Origin: Flavobacterium chryseum
Lineage (GTDB): Bacteria > Bacteroidota > Bacteroidia > Flavobacteriales > Flavobacteriaceae
NCBI RefSeq assembly: GCF_004362015.1
Contig: NZ_SNWW01000013.1
Span: forward strand, 1 to 64,000
Length of the DNA: 64,000 bases
Direction: 5' to 3'
Part shown: piece after piece, positions 50,640 to 59,114 of the stretch
Numbering within the stretch: the first letter of the stretch is position 1
Layout: every line of letters starts with the position of its first letter
Notes under the pieces: model-generated
Told to the model about the DNA's origin: nothing
The model's input: the letters and a program-made list of their open reading frames with translations, nothing else
The model's database searches: none
Program-made: the position numbers and the translations under genes

Positions 50640-51299
50640 TTATTCCTCCAATATTATAGATGGCAAATTCTCATTTAGCCATTTGTATTTATTGAGAATC
50701 ATAACATGTGTTCCTCCCTTTACTATAATACAGCTCTTAATGTATTTTATCGGAAAAACATCGTCCTGATCACCGTGAATATGAACTACTTTTTCATCAA
50801 TTTCAGTTCTGTCCCAACGTATTACAGATTCTACCGCCCATTGCAGATAGTGTATATCGCGAACTGATAAGAATTTTTCATACAACTTAATTCGTTTATT
50901 GATTCTTTCCCCAAAAGAATATTTCGCCAGACTTTCGATATTCAAAAGAATCTTCATCGGAATCAATTTGTATGCTTGTGTTTTCTTTCCTATTCTCATT
51001 CTTCTGGGAAACTCAACAGAACTTCGAACGCTTGAAATTATGATAATTTTACGGGCATTAATATGTTTTGCGATTTCCTGAACCAGAATTCCGCCAAAGG
51101 AAACTCCTATCAAAACCGGATTTGGATGTTTTATTTTCTTAGCAATGCGAATGGAATAATCCGTGAGAGATTCTTTTATTGTTGGAATTTCCCATTCTAA
51201 GAAATACATTTCAAAAACAGCTTCGTCTAAATTGATTCTTTCAAAAATGGCTGAACTTGCAGCTAAACCAGGCATGAAATATACAGGAATTTTACTCAT
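50640..51299 (-). CDS. Alpha/beta hydrolase
   Basis: This 219-residue hydrolase-fold protein has the nucleophile elbow GVSFGG (Ser) in PVLIGVSFGGILVQEIA, the acidic residue in VVHIHGDQDDVFP and the His in VKGGTHVMIL. The oxyanion region is YFMPGLAASS. The substrate is unknown: esterase or lipase-like activity is plausible. It is monocistronic and ends just before REP copy 4. Confidence 0.85.
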   Translation of the reverse strand: MSKIPVYFMPGLAASSAIFERINLDEAVFEMYFLEWEIPTIKESLTDYSIRIAKKIKHPNPVLIGVSFGGILVQEIAKHINARKIIIISSVRSSVEFPRRMRIGKKTQAYKLIPMKILLNIESLAKYSFGERINKRIKLYEKFLSVRDIHYLQWAVESVIRWDRTEIDEKVVHIHGDQDDVFPIKYIKSCIIVKGGTHVMILNKYKWLNENLPSIILEE

Positions 51300-51460
51300 T
51301 CGGAAGAAAGGATTATAGTTATGTTTTTTAAGCTAAAATTACTTTTTTTATTAAGATACAATACAAATCATATGCCTAATATTACATTAAAAAACAAAAG
51401 TAAGAACACACTTTCATTCTGGCGCAATAAAAAATAATTTTATATTGAAAATCAAATGAT

Positions 51461-51468
51461 TACCTTTG
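51461..51468 (+). promoter_or_regulatory. Bacteroidota -7 promoter element
   Basis: TACCTTTG is a consensus match, and it implies a leader of about 90 nt before the next gene. Confidence 0.5.
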
Positions 51469-51564
51469 TAGTCACAATAACCATTATGTAGATATCTTTT
51501 AGAAGGTCTTTACAATATTATTGCACGTTCTTTTTCTATTATTTTTTAATCCACCCCCCAAAAC

Positions 51565-51876
51565 ATGACAAATATGGAACCTATTGAAACTATGGAAATC
51601 AAAGACAACACCTTTGCAAGACAGTTTGAAACCATAGTCCCTGAAGGATTACTTTCTATAGAATATTCTTTTCAGGAAAAGAAAATTTTTCTAACCAAAA
51701 TTAATACACCTGAAGGATTTGCAAATCAGGATATGATTGATGCTTTACTTAAAAACATCATGAAACTTATCATTGAGAAGAAATTCAAACTGATGCCAAT
51801 TCATCCGAAAATTGTATTATTTATCAAAAAAAATCCAAAATACAAAGAATTGCTTCCTCCCGGAATCAGGATTTAA
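51565..51876 (+). CDS. Small GNAT-like protein (YidJ/GTLP-type acetyltransferase fold)
   Basis: This 103-residue protein follows the compact GNAT pattern: FETIVPEGLLSIEYSFQEKKIFLTKINTPEG (beta strands), then MIDALLKNIMKLIIEKKFKLMPIHPKIVLFIKKNPKYKELL (acetyl-CoA helix region and the terminal strand with hydrophobic K-h-x-P). Many such proteins have no proven activity. An alternative start is Met4. It converges on the DASS transporter gene with 3 bp between stops. Confidence 0.75.
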   Translation: MTNMEPIETMEIKDNTFARQFETIVPEGLLSIEYSFQEKKIFLTKINTPEGFANQDMIDALLKNIMKLIIEKKFKLMPIHPKIVLFIKKNPKYKELLPPGIRI

Positions 51877-51879
51877 ATT

Positions 51880-53310
51880 TTAAAAATCACCAATAAGTCT
51901 TAGCCAAAGTCCACCGATTACCATGTAAATAAATAACATTATTAATCCGGTGATTAAGCCTTTGACCCACCAGCTTTTTAAATCTACATAGCCGCTCCCA
52001 AAGTAAACGGGTGCCGGACCATGACCATAATGCGTTAAAGTTCCGTAAATTGAACCTATAAAACCAAGCATAAAAGCTAAAAGCAATCCCGGAATTCCAA
52101 GGGAAACTCCTACGCCCAACAATGCTGCATACATAGCAGCGACGTGAGCCGTTGCACTCGCAAAAAGATAATGGCTAAAAAAGTATACTAATATTATTAT
52201 CGGAAAAGCCATTTGCCAGCTTAATCCGCCAATTTCTGCTTTTACGACATTACTAAACCAGCCTATAAAACCCAATTCATTGAGCGAACTCGCCATCATT
52301 ACCAAAACGGCGAACCAGACAATGGTGTCCCACGCTCCCTTTTCGGCTTTTACATCGTCCCAGGTTAAAACTGATGTTAGTAACAAAACTACCAAACCTA
52401 TAAATGCCGTTGTTGTTGCATCTATAGAAAACAAATCGCCTGTCATCCATAGAAATAATAAAATAAAGAAAGTCAATAGCATCAGCCATTCGTTACGGGT
52501 TATTGGTCCCATTTCTTTCAGTTTTTGAGAAGCTATTTCCGGGGCATCTCCGGTTTTTTTAAGTTCGGGCGGATAAATTTTATACAACACCAACGGAATC
52601 ACAAAAAATGAAACCAATCCGGGAACTATTGCCGCCGCCGCCCAGGACATCCAGGTAATTTTAATTCCTAAATTCAGAGCAAATTTTTGGCACATTGGGT
52701 TACTTGCCGTTCCGGTTAAAAACATTGAGGAAGCGATTAAGTTCGCATTGTAACTGCTTAGCGTTAAATAAGATCCCAATTTCCGATGCGTTTCGGGCTG
52801 ATCCGGCATTGAACCAAAACTCATTGCCATCGATTTCATTATCGGATAAATAATTCCTCCTCCCCTTGCGGTATTACTTGGTACAGCGGGAGCCAAAACC
52901 AAATCTGCCAAACCTAAACCGTAAGCCAAACCCAGAGAGCTTTTTCCGAATATTTTTATGAATAAAAAAGCAATCCTGTTTCCTAATCCTGTTTTGATAA
53001 ACCCTCTGGCAATGAAAAATGAAATTCCGATTAACCAAATCACTTTATCTCCAAAGCCTTTCAATGCCAGTGTTATCGATTTTCCCGGATCGCCCGGTGA
53101 CAGCACTTGCGATAAAGCGGTTAGTGCTATTGCAATCATACACATCGTTCCCATTGGAGCTGCTTTGAGAATGATTCCCAGAATTGTTGCCACAAAAATG
53201 GCAAACAAATGCCAGGCTTCAATAACAACTCCATTTGGTGCAGGAATTAACCAAATTGCAATTCCAACAACAAGCGTAATAATGGTTTGGGGAATTTTTA
53301 CTTCTTTCAT
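51880..53310 (-). CDS. DASS-family (SLC13-type) dicarboxylate/anion transporter
   Basis: This 476-residue inner membrane transporter has about 11-12 helices and the DASS signatures PAVPSNTARGGGIIYPIM and LTGTASNPMCQKFA (the SNT/SNP anion- and cation-site motifs), plus HYLFASATAHVAAMYAALL. Members carry succinate, malate, citrate, 2-oxoglutarate or sulfate; the short SNTARGG form resembles plant-type 2-oxoglutarate/malate carriers. The porin gene lies 21 bp upstream on the same strand, so the pair may bring one anion across both membranes. Confidence 0.92.
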   Translation of the reverse strand: MKEVKIPQTIITLVVGIAIWLIPAPNGVVIEAWHLFAIFVATILGIILKAAPMGTMCMIAIALTALSQVLSPGDPGKSITLALKGFGDKVIWLIGISFFIARGFIKTGLGNRIAFLFIKIFGKSSLGLAYGLGLADLVLAPAVPSNTARGGGIIYPIMKSMAMSFGSMPDQPETHRKLGSYLTLSSYNANLIASSMFLTGTASNPMCQKFALNLGIKITWMSWAAAAIVPGLVSFFVIPLVLYKIYPPELKKTGDAPEIASQKLKEMGPITRNEWLMLLTFFILLFLWMTGDLFSIDATTTAFIGLVVLLLTSVLTWDDVKAEKGAWDTIVWFAVLVMMASSLNELGFIGWFSNVVKAEIGGLSWQMAFPIIILVYFFSHYLFASATAHVAAMYAALLGVGVSLGIPGLLLAFMLGFIGSIYGTLTHYGHGPAPVYFGSGYVDLKSWWVKGLITGLIMLFIYMVIGGLWLRLIGDF

Positions 53311-53331
53311 AACTATGGAGATTAAATTAAA

Positions 53332-54465
53332 CTACAGCCTGCACTGAAATTGTATAATAAATAAGTTATTATCGTAGGTTGATGTATCCGGAATATTTCG
53401 ATCGAAATCATCAATTTGCAATCCCATTTCTATTCTTCCCGTGTACGCTTTTCCAAATTCGAGACTAATCATGGGCGTATAAGTCTGTCTGACATTGGAA
53501 TCAACTTTATAATTTGAATCGAATGATTCATAACGACAAGAAAATTCTAAGGCAGTTAATTTTTTATAATTCACTACATATCTTAAATTGGGAAGAAAAT
53601 AAATCCCGCGCATTTGATAATCGTCAACATTGGGAGTTCTGTTCGCAACAGGCAATGAAAAATATAAATTAGAATTCGTTCCCTGCTTGTATTCAATCTG
53701 CAGATCAAAAGTAAATTTGTCTGTCAGTTTAAAATCACTTGTAATATCAGCTCCAAAAGCAAAAACTTTCTCTTTAAAAACTTTTCCGATACCACTATTT
53801 AAACCCAAATTGATTTTATGTTTTTTTGAAAGTCCAAAAACCAGTCTTGAAGAATATTGTTTGCCGTTATCTTTATCCGTTTCCTGATTTTTCCCGTTTC
53901 CATTTAAAACAGAAAATGCATAATCTACAGGAACTTTACCAATTTCAAACGCTCCGCTTGCAGAAGCTCCTATTTGAAAGCTCGTCCAGCCATTTTTTCC
54001 AAATTCGTAATATTGATTAGAGAAATCAAATGATTTTATAATATCAACCGGAACCAATTCTTCAATACCAAAAGCCGGTCGAAATTGACCTCCCGTTAAA
54101 GCAATATATTTATTGAAGGTGTATTTTGCGTAAGCGTTTTCTAATACTTTCCCTTTAGAATCTGATTTAAAATCGGCAAGATTGACCAGAATTACCACTT
54201 CTGTGGCTTCACTTAATTTGGTATTTACACCAACACGCATTCGTTTAATATCAAACGAACTTTGGATAGCCTCACCTGTAGTATGATGGACACCCATAAC
54301 ATCTACATTTTCACCAAAACTTTCTAAGTATCTGGCCTGTAAAAGTCCCTTAAATTGAAACTGAGGATATTTTATGCTACTTTCAGAATCCTCAGAAGTT
54401 TGAGCATTCATCAAAAATGGTAGAAAGTAGACAAGAGTAATTCCTATAAGTAAAGATTTTTTCAT
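53332..54465 (-). CDS. Phosphate-selective porin O/P-type outer membrane porin
   Basis: This 377-residue barrel has a signal peptide (LIGITLVYFLPFLMNAQ). Porin O/P features are FQFKGLLQARYLESF, FDIKRMRVGVNTKLSEATEVVILVNLADF, LTGGQFRPAFGIEELVP and a C-terminal ...FIIQFQCRL. It forms an operon with the DASS transporter gene 21 bp downstream, which suggests anion uptake. Ligand selectivity cannot be read from the sequence. Confidence 0.9.
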   Translation of the reverse strand: MKKSLLIGITLVYFLPFLMNAQTSEDSESSIKYPQFQFKGLLQARYLESFGENVDVMGVHHTTGEAIQSSFDIKRMRVGVNTKLSEATEVVILVNLADFKSDSKGKVLENAYAKYTFNKYIALTGGQFRPAFGIEELVPVDIIKSFDFSNQYYEFGKNGWTSFQIGASASGAFEIGKVPVDYAFSVLNGNGKNQETDKDNGKQYSSRLVFGLSKKHKINLGLNSGIGKVFKEKVFAFGADITSDFKLTDKFTFDLQIEYKQGTNSNLYFSLPVANRTPNVDDYQMRGIYFLPNLRYVVNYKKLTALEFSCRYESFDSNYKVDSNVRQTYTPMISLEFGKAYTGRIEMGLQIDDFDRNIPDTSTYDNNLFIIQFQCRL

Positions 54466-54627
54466 AGCCTGTACAAATAAAATTAGTTTCCGGAATCAAT
54501 ATCAAAACCAATTTTTACTTTACAGCAAAAAAAGCTAACTGCTTATAAATCAAATATTAAATATAGTGCTAATGTAATAAAAAAAGAAATACCTTACAAA
54601 ATAATTGCGTTAAAATTAAATTGAATC

Positions 54628-54659
54628 AAAAAAAGCACAAGAATCAACTTGTGCTTTTC
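54628..54659 (-). terminator. Rho-independent terminator of the ABC-F gene
   Basis: The stem AAAAGCACAAG / CTTGTGCTTTT is followed on the minus strand by a U-run. Confidence 0.85.
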
Positions 54660-54678
54660 GTTATATCTGAACTGAAAA

Positions 54679-56313
54679 TTATTTTTCGATTTCTCTCATC
54701 GAATCCATTTTCTTGTGTGCTAAGAAACCGGCAACATCTTCAAAATGTTCTTTCACTCGTTTGTTTCCAAATTCGAAAACCTTTGTTGCTAAACCGTCAA
54801 GGAAATCACGATCGTGAGAAACCAGGATTAAAGTTCCGTCAAAATCACGAAGTGCGTCTTTAATAATATCTTTTGTCTTCATATCAAGGTGATTTGAAGG
54901 CTCATCCAGAATTAATAAGTTAACCGGTTCCAGTAATAATTTTATCATTGCTAAACGCGTTTTTTCTCCTCCTGAAAGTACTTTTACTTTTTTGGTAATA
55001 TCATCGCCCTGAAACATAAAGGCTCCAAGAATATTTTTGATTTGAGTTCGAACATCTCCAACAGCAATGTTATCAATAGTTTCGAAAATGGTAGCATTTT
55101 CATCTAATAATGAAGCCTGGTTTTGAGCAAAATACCCAATTTGAGAATTATGACCAATTTCAACACTTCCTTCATCAATGCCAATTTCTTTCATTATGGC
55201 TTTGATCATAGTCGATTTTCCTTCTCCATTTTTACCAACGAAAGCTACTTTTTGACCTCTTTCGATCACGATATTAGCATCTTTAAAAACGACATGATCT
55301 CCGTAAGATTTCGTTAGATCTTTCACCACAACAGGATATTGCCCTGAACGTGCAGCCGGTGGGAATTTTAATTTTAATGCTGAATTATCTACTTCATCAA
55401 CCTGTACAATAACAAGTTTTTCCAGCATTTTAACTCGGGATTGAACGGCATCTGTTTTAGAAAATGTTCCTTTAAAACGGTCAATAAACGCTCTGTTATC
55501 AGCAATCATTCTTTGTTGTTCATCGTATGCTTTTTGCTGGTGTACACGACGGTCTTTTCTTAGTTCTAAGTAGTGAGAGTATTTTGCTTTGTAATCGTAA
55601 ATTCTTCCCATTGTAACTTCAATAGTACGATTTGTAATATTATCTACAAATGCTCTATCGTGCGAAATTACCACAACTGCTTTTGCTGAATTTATCAAAA
55701 ACTCTTCTAACCATTGAATACTTTCAATATCCATGTGATTGGTTGGCTCATCCAGTAAAATCAAATCCGGTTTTTGCAATAAAATTTTAGCCAATTCGAT
55801 ACGCATTCTCCATCCTCCTGAAAATTCTGAAGTCTGGCGTGTAAAATCTTCACGTTCAAAACCTAAACCAATTAATATTTTTTCAACTTCAGCTTCGTAA
55901 TTTACTTCTTCGATAGCATAAAATTTCTCGCTTAAGTCTGAAACTCTTTCGATTAATTTCATGTAAGCATCACTTTCATAATCTGTACGAACGGTTAATT
56001 GTTCGTTGATTTCATCAATTTCGGCTTTCATTTTAAAAATCTCACCAAAAGCTTTTGATGCTTCTTCCATTACAGTCGATCCGTCTTTCGTCAATAAATG
56101 CTGAGGCAGATAAGCCACAACAGCATCTTTTGGAGTCGAAATGCTTCCGGTAGAAGGTTTGCTTTGACCTGCAATTATTTTTAAAAGTGTCGATTTTCCC
56201 GCACCATTTTTACCCATAAGGGCAATTTTATCATTTTCATTGATAGCAAAAGAAACATCGCTAAATAATGTAGTTCCACCAAACTGAACCGAAATATCGT
56301 TAACTGTAATCAT
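54679..56313 (-). CDS. ABC-F family ATPase
   Basis: This 544-residue protein carries two ABC ATPase domains and no transmembrane segment, so it acts on ribosomes rather than in transport. Domain 1 has GKNGAGKSTLLK, SGGWRMRIELAKILL and LLDEPTNHMDIES. The linker (about 240-310, KAYDEQQRMIADNRAFIDRFKGTFSKTDAVQSRVK in parts) is the P-site tRNA-interaction motif region. Domain 2 has GKNGEGKSTMIK, LSGGEKTRLAMIKLLL and LILDEPSNHLDMKT. It may be a translation factor (EttA/Uup group) or a resistance protein; subtype not decided. Confidence 0.93.
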   Translation of the reverse strand: MITVNDISVQFGGTTLFSDVSFAINENDKIALMGKNGAGKSTLLKIIAGQSKPSTGSISTPKDAVVAYLPQHLLTKDGSTVMEEASKAFGEIFKMKAEIDEINEQLTVRTDYESDAYMKLIERVSDLSEKFYAIEEVNYEAEVEKILIGLGFEREDFTRQTSEFSGGWRMRIELAKILLQKPDLILLDEPTNHMDIESIQWLEEFLINSAKAVVVISHDRAFVDNITNRTIEVTMGRIYDYKAKYSHYLELRKDRRVHQQKAYDEQQRMIADNRAFIDRFKGTFSKTDAVQSRVKMLEKLVIVQVDEVDNSALKLKFPPAARSGQYPVVVKDLTKSYGDHVVFKDANIVIERGQKVAFVGKNGEGKSTMIKAIMKEIGIDEGSVEIGHNSQIGYFAQNQASLLDENATIFETIDNIAVGDVRTQIKNILGAFMFQGDDITKKVKVLSGGEKTRLAMIKLLLEPVNLLILDEPSNHLDMKTKDIIKDALRDFDGTLILVSHDRDFLDGLATKVFEFGNKRVKEHFEDVAGFLAHKKMDSMREIEK

Positions 56314-56426
56314 TTAGATTTTTAGATTTTTAGACTGCTTAGATTTTTAGATCTTTCAGCATGTATTTTTGAAAGCGCAAAGATAGATTAATTAGATAAT
56401 TAGGCAATTAGATTTTTAGATTATTA

Positions 56427-56563
56427 GACTTCTTAGATTTTTAGATTGTTGGATTTTACAGTAGACTTAAAAAAAAGCTTCACAAAAATAAATCTTGCAA
56501 AGCTTTTCGTAATCATTTCTATTATAGTCTAAGAAGTCTAACAATCTAAAAATCTAAGAAGTC
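56427..56563. repeat. Perfect 24-bp inverted repeat pair without gene
   Basis: The arms at 56427-56450 and 56540-56563 are exact reverse complements (core TTCTTAGATTTTTAGATTG). They enclose 89 bp, mostly a terminator hairpin (AAAAGCTT / AAGCTTTT). More TTAGATTTTTAGA units lie at 56314-56420. The size of the arms matches those of the two gene cassettes. Confidence 0.75.
56469..56508 (-). terminator. Probable terminator of the GlmU-like gene
   Basis: AAAAGCTT and AAGCTTTT pair around a 19-nt AT-rich loop, with an A-run on the left (a U-run on the minus strand). Confidence 0.6.
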
Positions 56564-56570
56564 TTAAAAA

Positions 56571-57746
56571 TCAATCCTTTCTCCATTTTTTAGTTTCCTC
56601 AAAAATGTGTTCTAATATTGCTGATTCGGTTTCGTCGAATTCTACATTTCTTCGTCCCATCACTAATTTTGCAGTTTCAAAAGCTTTTTTAGTTACGTAA
56701 GTTGTAAAACCCGCTGCGCCGCCCCAAGAGAAACTCGGAACAAAACTTCTAGGAAAACCAGATCCAAAAATATTGGCACTTACTCCAACAACAGTTCCGG
56801 TATTAAACATCGTATTGATACCGCATTTACTGTGATCTCCCATCATTAAGCCACAAAACTGAAGTCCGGTTTTTGCAAAACCTTCGGTTTCGTAGCTCCA
56901 TAATTTTACTTCTTCGTAGTTATTTTTCAGGTTTGAGTTGTTGCTGTCAGCTCCAATATTACACCATTCACCTAAAACAGAATCTCCAAGAAATCCGTCA
57001 TGTCCTTTGTTGGAATTTTGAAATACAACCGAATTTTTAACTTCTCCTCCTATTCTTGATCCTGGCCCAACGGTTGTTGCTCCGTAAACCTTCGCATTTA
57101 GTTTTACTTGTGCATTTTCGCATAAGGCAAACGGGCCTCGAATTACGGTACCTTCCATAATTTCGGTATTCTTACCTATATATATAGGTCCTGTTGAAGC
57201 ATTTAAAGTTACAAACTCTAATTTTGCTCCTTCTTCTATAAAAATATTCTCGGGTGCAATAACGTTTACACTTTTAGGAATCGGCTGTGATTTTCTATCT
57301 TCTGTCAAATAAAGAAAGTCAGCACGAATTGCTGCATCATTTTTAGAGAAAATATCCCAGGTGTGTTCTACTGTAAGAACATCTTCATTATATTGAATAA
57401 TTTCATACGAATCAAAATCGACTTCTTCCTGGTTTTCAGTTGTAAAAAAAGCAATTACATCATCACCTTTAAGGATTGCCTGATTTTCTTTTAAATCAGA
57501 AACCAGTTCAGCAAGCGTATCATTTGGTAAATACGCTGCGTTTATCATTACATTTTCTTCCATTTCTACCATTGGGAATTTGGCAGACAAATAATCTTCG
57601 GTTATAGTAGTGATGGTTGAACCTAAACGCGCTTCCCATTTTTGACGAATGGTCATAATTCCGATTAAAATATCAGCGACCGGACGTGTAAAAGTAAAAG
57701 GTAATAAAGCATTCCGGACGGAACCGTCAAAAAGAATGTAGTTCAT
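56571..57746 (-). CDS. GlmU-like sugar nucleotidyltransferase/acyltransferase (TIGR03991-type)
   Basis: This 391-residue protein belongs to a Bacteroidota family related to GlmU, which makes UDP-N-acetylglucosamine. The N-terminal half (MNYILFDGSVRNALLPFTFTRPVADIL; MTIRQKWEARLG) stands in for a nucleotidyltransferase domain of modified type. The C-terminal half (about 170-350) is a left-handed beta-helix of hexapeptide repeats (IYIGKNTEIMEGTVIRGPFAL, VKLNAKVYGATTVGPGSRIGGEVKNSV, IGADSNNSNLKNNYEEVK, GINTMFNTGTVVGVSANIFGSGF). The catalytic assignment is uncertain. Confidence 0.85.
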   Translation of the reverse strand: MNYILFDGSVRNALLPFTFTRPVADILIGIMTIRQKWEARLGSTITTITEDYLSAKFPMVEMEENVMINAAYLPNDTLAELVSDLKENQAILKGDDVIAFFTTENQEEVDFDSYEIIQYNEDVLTVEHTWDIFSKNDAAIRADFLYLTEDRKSQPIPKSVNVIAPENIFIEEGAKLEFVTLNASTGPIYIGKNTEIMEGTVIRGPFALCENAQVKLNAKVYGATTVGPGSRIGGEVKNSVVFQNSNKGHDGFLGDSVLGEWCNIGADSNNSNLKNNYEEVKLWSYETEGFAKTGLQFCGLMMGDHSKCGINTMFNTGTVVGVSANIFGSGFPRSFVPSFSWGGAAGFTTYVTKKAFETAKLVMGRRNVEFDETESAILEHIFEETKKWRKD

Positions 57747-57850
57747 AAATTAAATTTAATATTGTTAAAATTGAGTTGGTTACCGGATTCAAAGTTACAA
57801 ATATTTATGGGTTTGATTAAATTTACATTTATTGCAACTAAGAAAATAAT

Positions 57851-58008
57851 TAACCGCAAAGCGCGAAAAGATTTTTTTATCTGATAGTATGTTCATAAAC
57901 ACAAAGTTCGCAAAGCTAAATAAACACAAAGCTTTGCGTCCCCAAGCTTAGGGATGCCCTTTTTAGAAAAACCCTAATAGAAAAAAACTTTGCGCACTTT
58001 GCGGATAA
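57851..58008. repeat. Imperfect 21-bp inverted repeat pair without gene (CGCAAAG type)
   Basis: The left arm TTAACCGCAAAGCGCGAAAA(G) at 57851-57871 and the right arm at 57988-58008 match at 18 of 21 positions as reverse complements. Further CACAAAG and CGCAAAG units lie between them. The stretch 57747-58075 contains only this element and a terminator. Confidence 0.65.
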
Positions 58009-58024
58009 ATTTAAAATTATGCAT

Positions 58025-58054
58025 AAAAAAAGCCTTCCGATTGGAAGGCTTTTG
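58025..58054 (-). terminator. Rho-independent terminator of rpmE2
   Basis: The stem AAAAGCCTTCC / GGAAGGCTTTT with an AT loop is followed on the minus strand by a U-run. Confidence 0.9.
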
Positions 58055-58075
58055 TATAAATAAAAACAGCTTTTA

Positions 58076-58327
58076 TTATTTAGCGTGTTTTGCATATTTA
58101 GTTTTGAATTTATCAATACGTCCTGCAGTATCGATAAGTTTAGATTTACCAGTATAAAAAGGGTGAGATGTTCTAGAAATCTCCATTTTTACAACTGGAT
58201 ACTCAACTCCGTCAACTTCAATTGTTTCTCTTGTATCTGCAGTAGATTTAGTAATAAAAACTTCGTCATTCGACATGTCTTTAAATGCAACTAATCTGTA
58301 ATTTTCTGGGTGAATTCCTTTTTTCAT
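58076..58327 (-). CDS. rpmE2: 50S ribosomal protein L31, type B
   Basis: This 83-residue protein starts MKKGIHPENYRLVAFKDMS and continues FITKSTADTRETIEVDGVEYPVVKMEIS, SHPFYTGKSKLID and GRIDKFKTKY. The zinc-binding cysteines of type A L31 are absent, which identifies the Zn-independent form used when zinc is scarce. It is monocistronic with an ~110-nt leader. Confidence 0.97.
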   Translation of the reverse strand: MKKGIHPENYRLVAFKDMSNDEVFITKSTADTRETIEVDGVEYPVVKMEISRTSHPFYTGKSKLIDTAGRIDKFKTKYAKHAK

Positions 58328-58368
58328 CTTTTCTTTTATTTATTGTTTAGAGCATTTTTATTTTGAAG

Positions 58369-58389
58369 CTTTTTCATGGTTAGAAAAAG
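58369..58389 (-). promoter_or_regulatory. Hairpin in the rpmE2 leader
   Basis: CTTTTTC and GAAAAAG pair around a 7-nt loop within the ~110-nt leader, 42 bp before the start. It is a possible autoregulatory structure. Confidence 0.35.
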
Positions 58390-58443
58390 GTGTAAACAAC
58401 TAATACTCTTTTTTGTTTAAAACTTTTAATTATTTTGAGTTTG

Positions 58444-58473
58444 CAAATTTACAATTCTTTTTTAATATTCAAA
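58444..58473 (-). promoter_or_regulatory. rpmE2 promoter
   Basis: On the minus strand, -33 TTTG (58473-58470) and -7 TAAATTTG (58451-58444) are separated by 18 nt, close to the Bacteroidota consensus. Confidence 0.65.
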
Positions 58474-58541
58474 TGTTTAGCACACTTTTTTTTAGTAAAA
58501 TTCAAAAAGCTTTTTTTACGTTCGATTATATTGGGAATTGC

Positions 58542-58549
58542 TATATTTG
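58542..58549 (+). promoter_or_regulatory. Bacteroidota -7 promoter element
   Basis: TATATTTG lies about 27 nt before the ATG at 58577, which argues against a start at the in-frame TTG within it. Confidence 0.55.
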
Positions 58550-58576
58550 TGGATTAATTTTAAAACATATAGAAAT

Positions 58577-59107
58577 ATGATTAATGAAGTTATAAAAAAG
58601 AATGGAATTACATATGGTGTGATGATCGGAATTGCATCTGCACTAATTACTGCTACAATTTATGCAGTCGATTTGAATCTATTTGTTTCATGGTGGTTTG
58701 GATTGCTTGGTTTAGCAATAAACGTAACGATATCAATCATTTTACTTTCTAAAACTAAGAAAGAATTAAACGGAATTTTTCCTTTCAAAGAAGCCTTTAC
58801 CACTTACTTTATTGCAGCGGTAATTGGTATTTTAATTTCTACTATATTCAATATTGTTTTATTTAATGTTATTGATCCGGGCGCAAAAGATACTTTAAGC
58901 GAAATCATGATTAAATATACAGTTGGAATGCTGCAAAAATTTGGAACTCCGGCTTCTACAATCAATGAGACTATCGCAAAAATGAAAATAACAAATCCAT
59001 ATTCTACTATCGAATTAGTTAAAGGGTCTGTTTTCGCAATTGTAATCTGTGCTATTTTCGGATTAATTTTCGCGGCATTTTTTAAAAGCAAATCTACACA
59101 AGAATAA
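58577..59107 (+). CDS. DUF4199 membrane protein
   Basis: This 176-residue protein, read from the ATG at 58577 because the upstream in-frame codons overlap the promoter, has four transmembrane helices: GVMIGIASALITATIYAV, WWFGLLGLAINVTISIIL, AFTTYFIAAVIGILISTIF and VKGSVFAIVICAIFGLIFAAF. This is the DUF4199 layout of Bacteroidota. The function is unknown. It precedes the glycosyltransferase gene by 7 bp, and this pairing suggests a role in membrane or glycan lipid assembly. Confidence 0.85.
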   Translation: MINEVIKKNGITYGVMIGIASALITATIYAVDLNLFVSWWFGLLGLAINVTISIILLSKTKKELNGIFPFKEAFTTYFIAAVIGILISTIFNIVLFNVIDPGAKDTLSEIMIKYTVGMLQKFGTPASTINETIAKMKITNPYSTIELVKGSVFAIVICAIFGLIFAAFFKSKSTQE

Positions 59108-59114
59108 AAAATAA

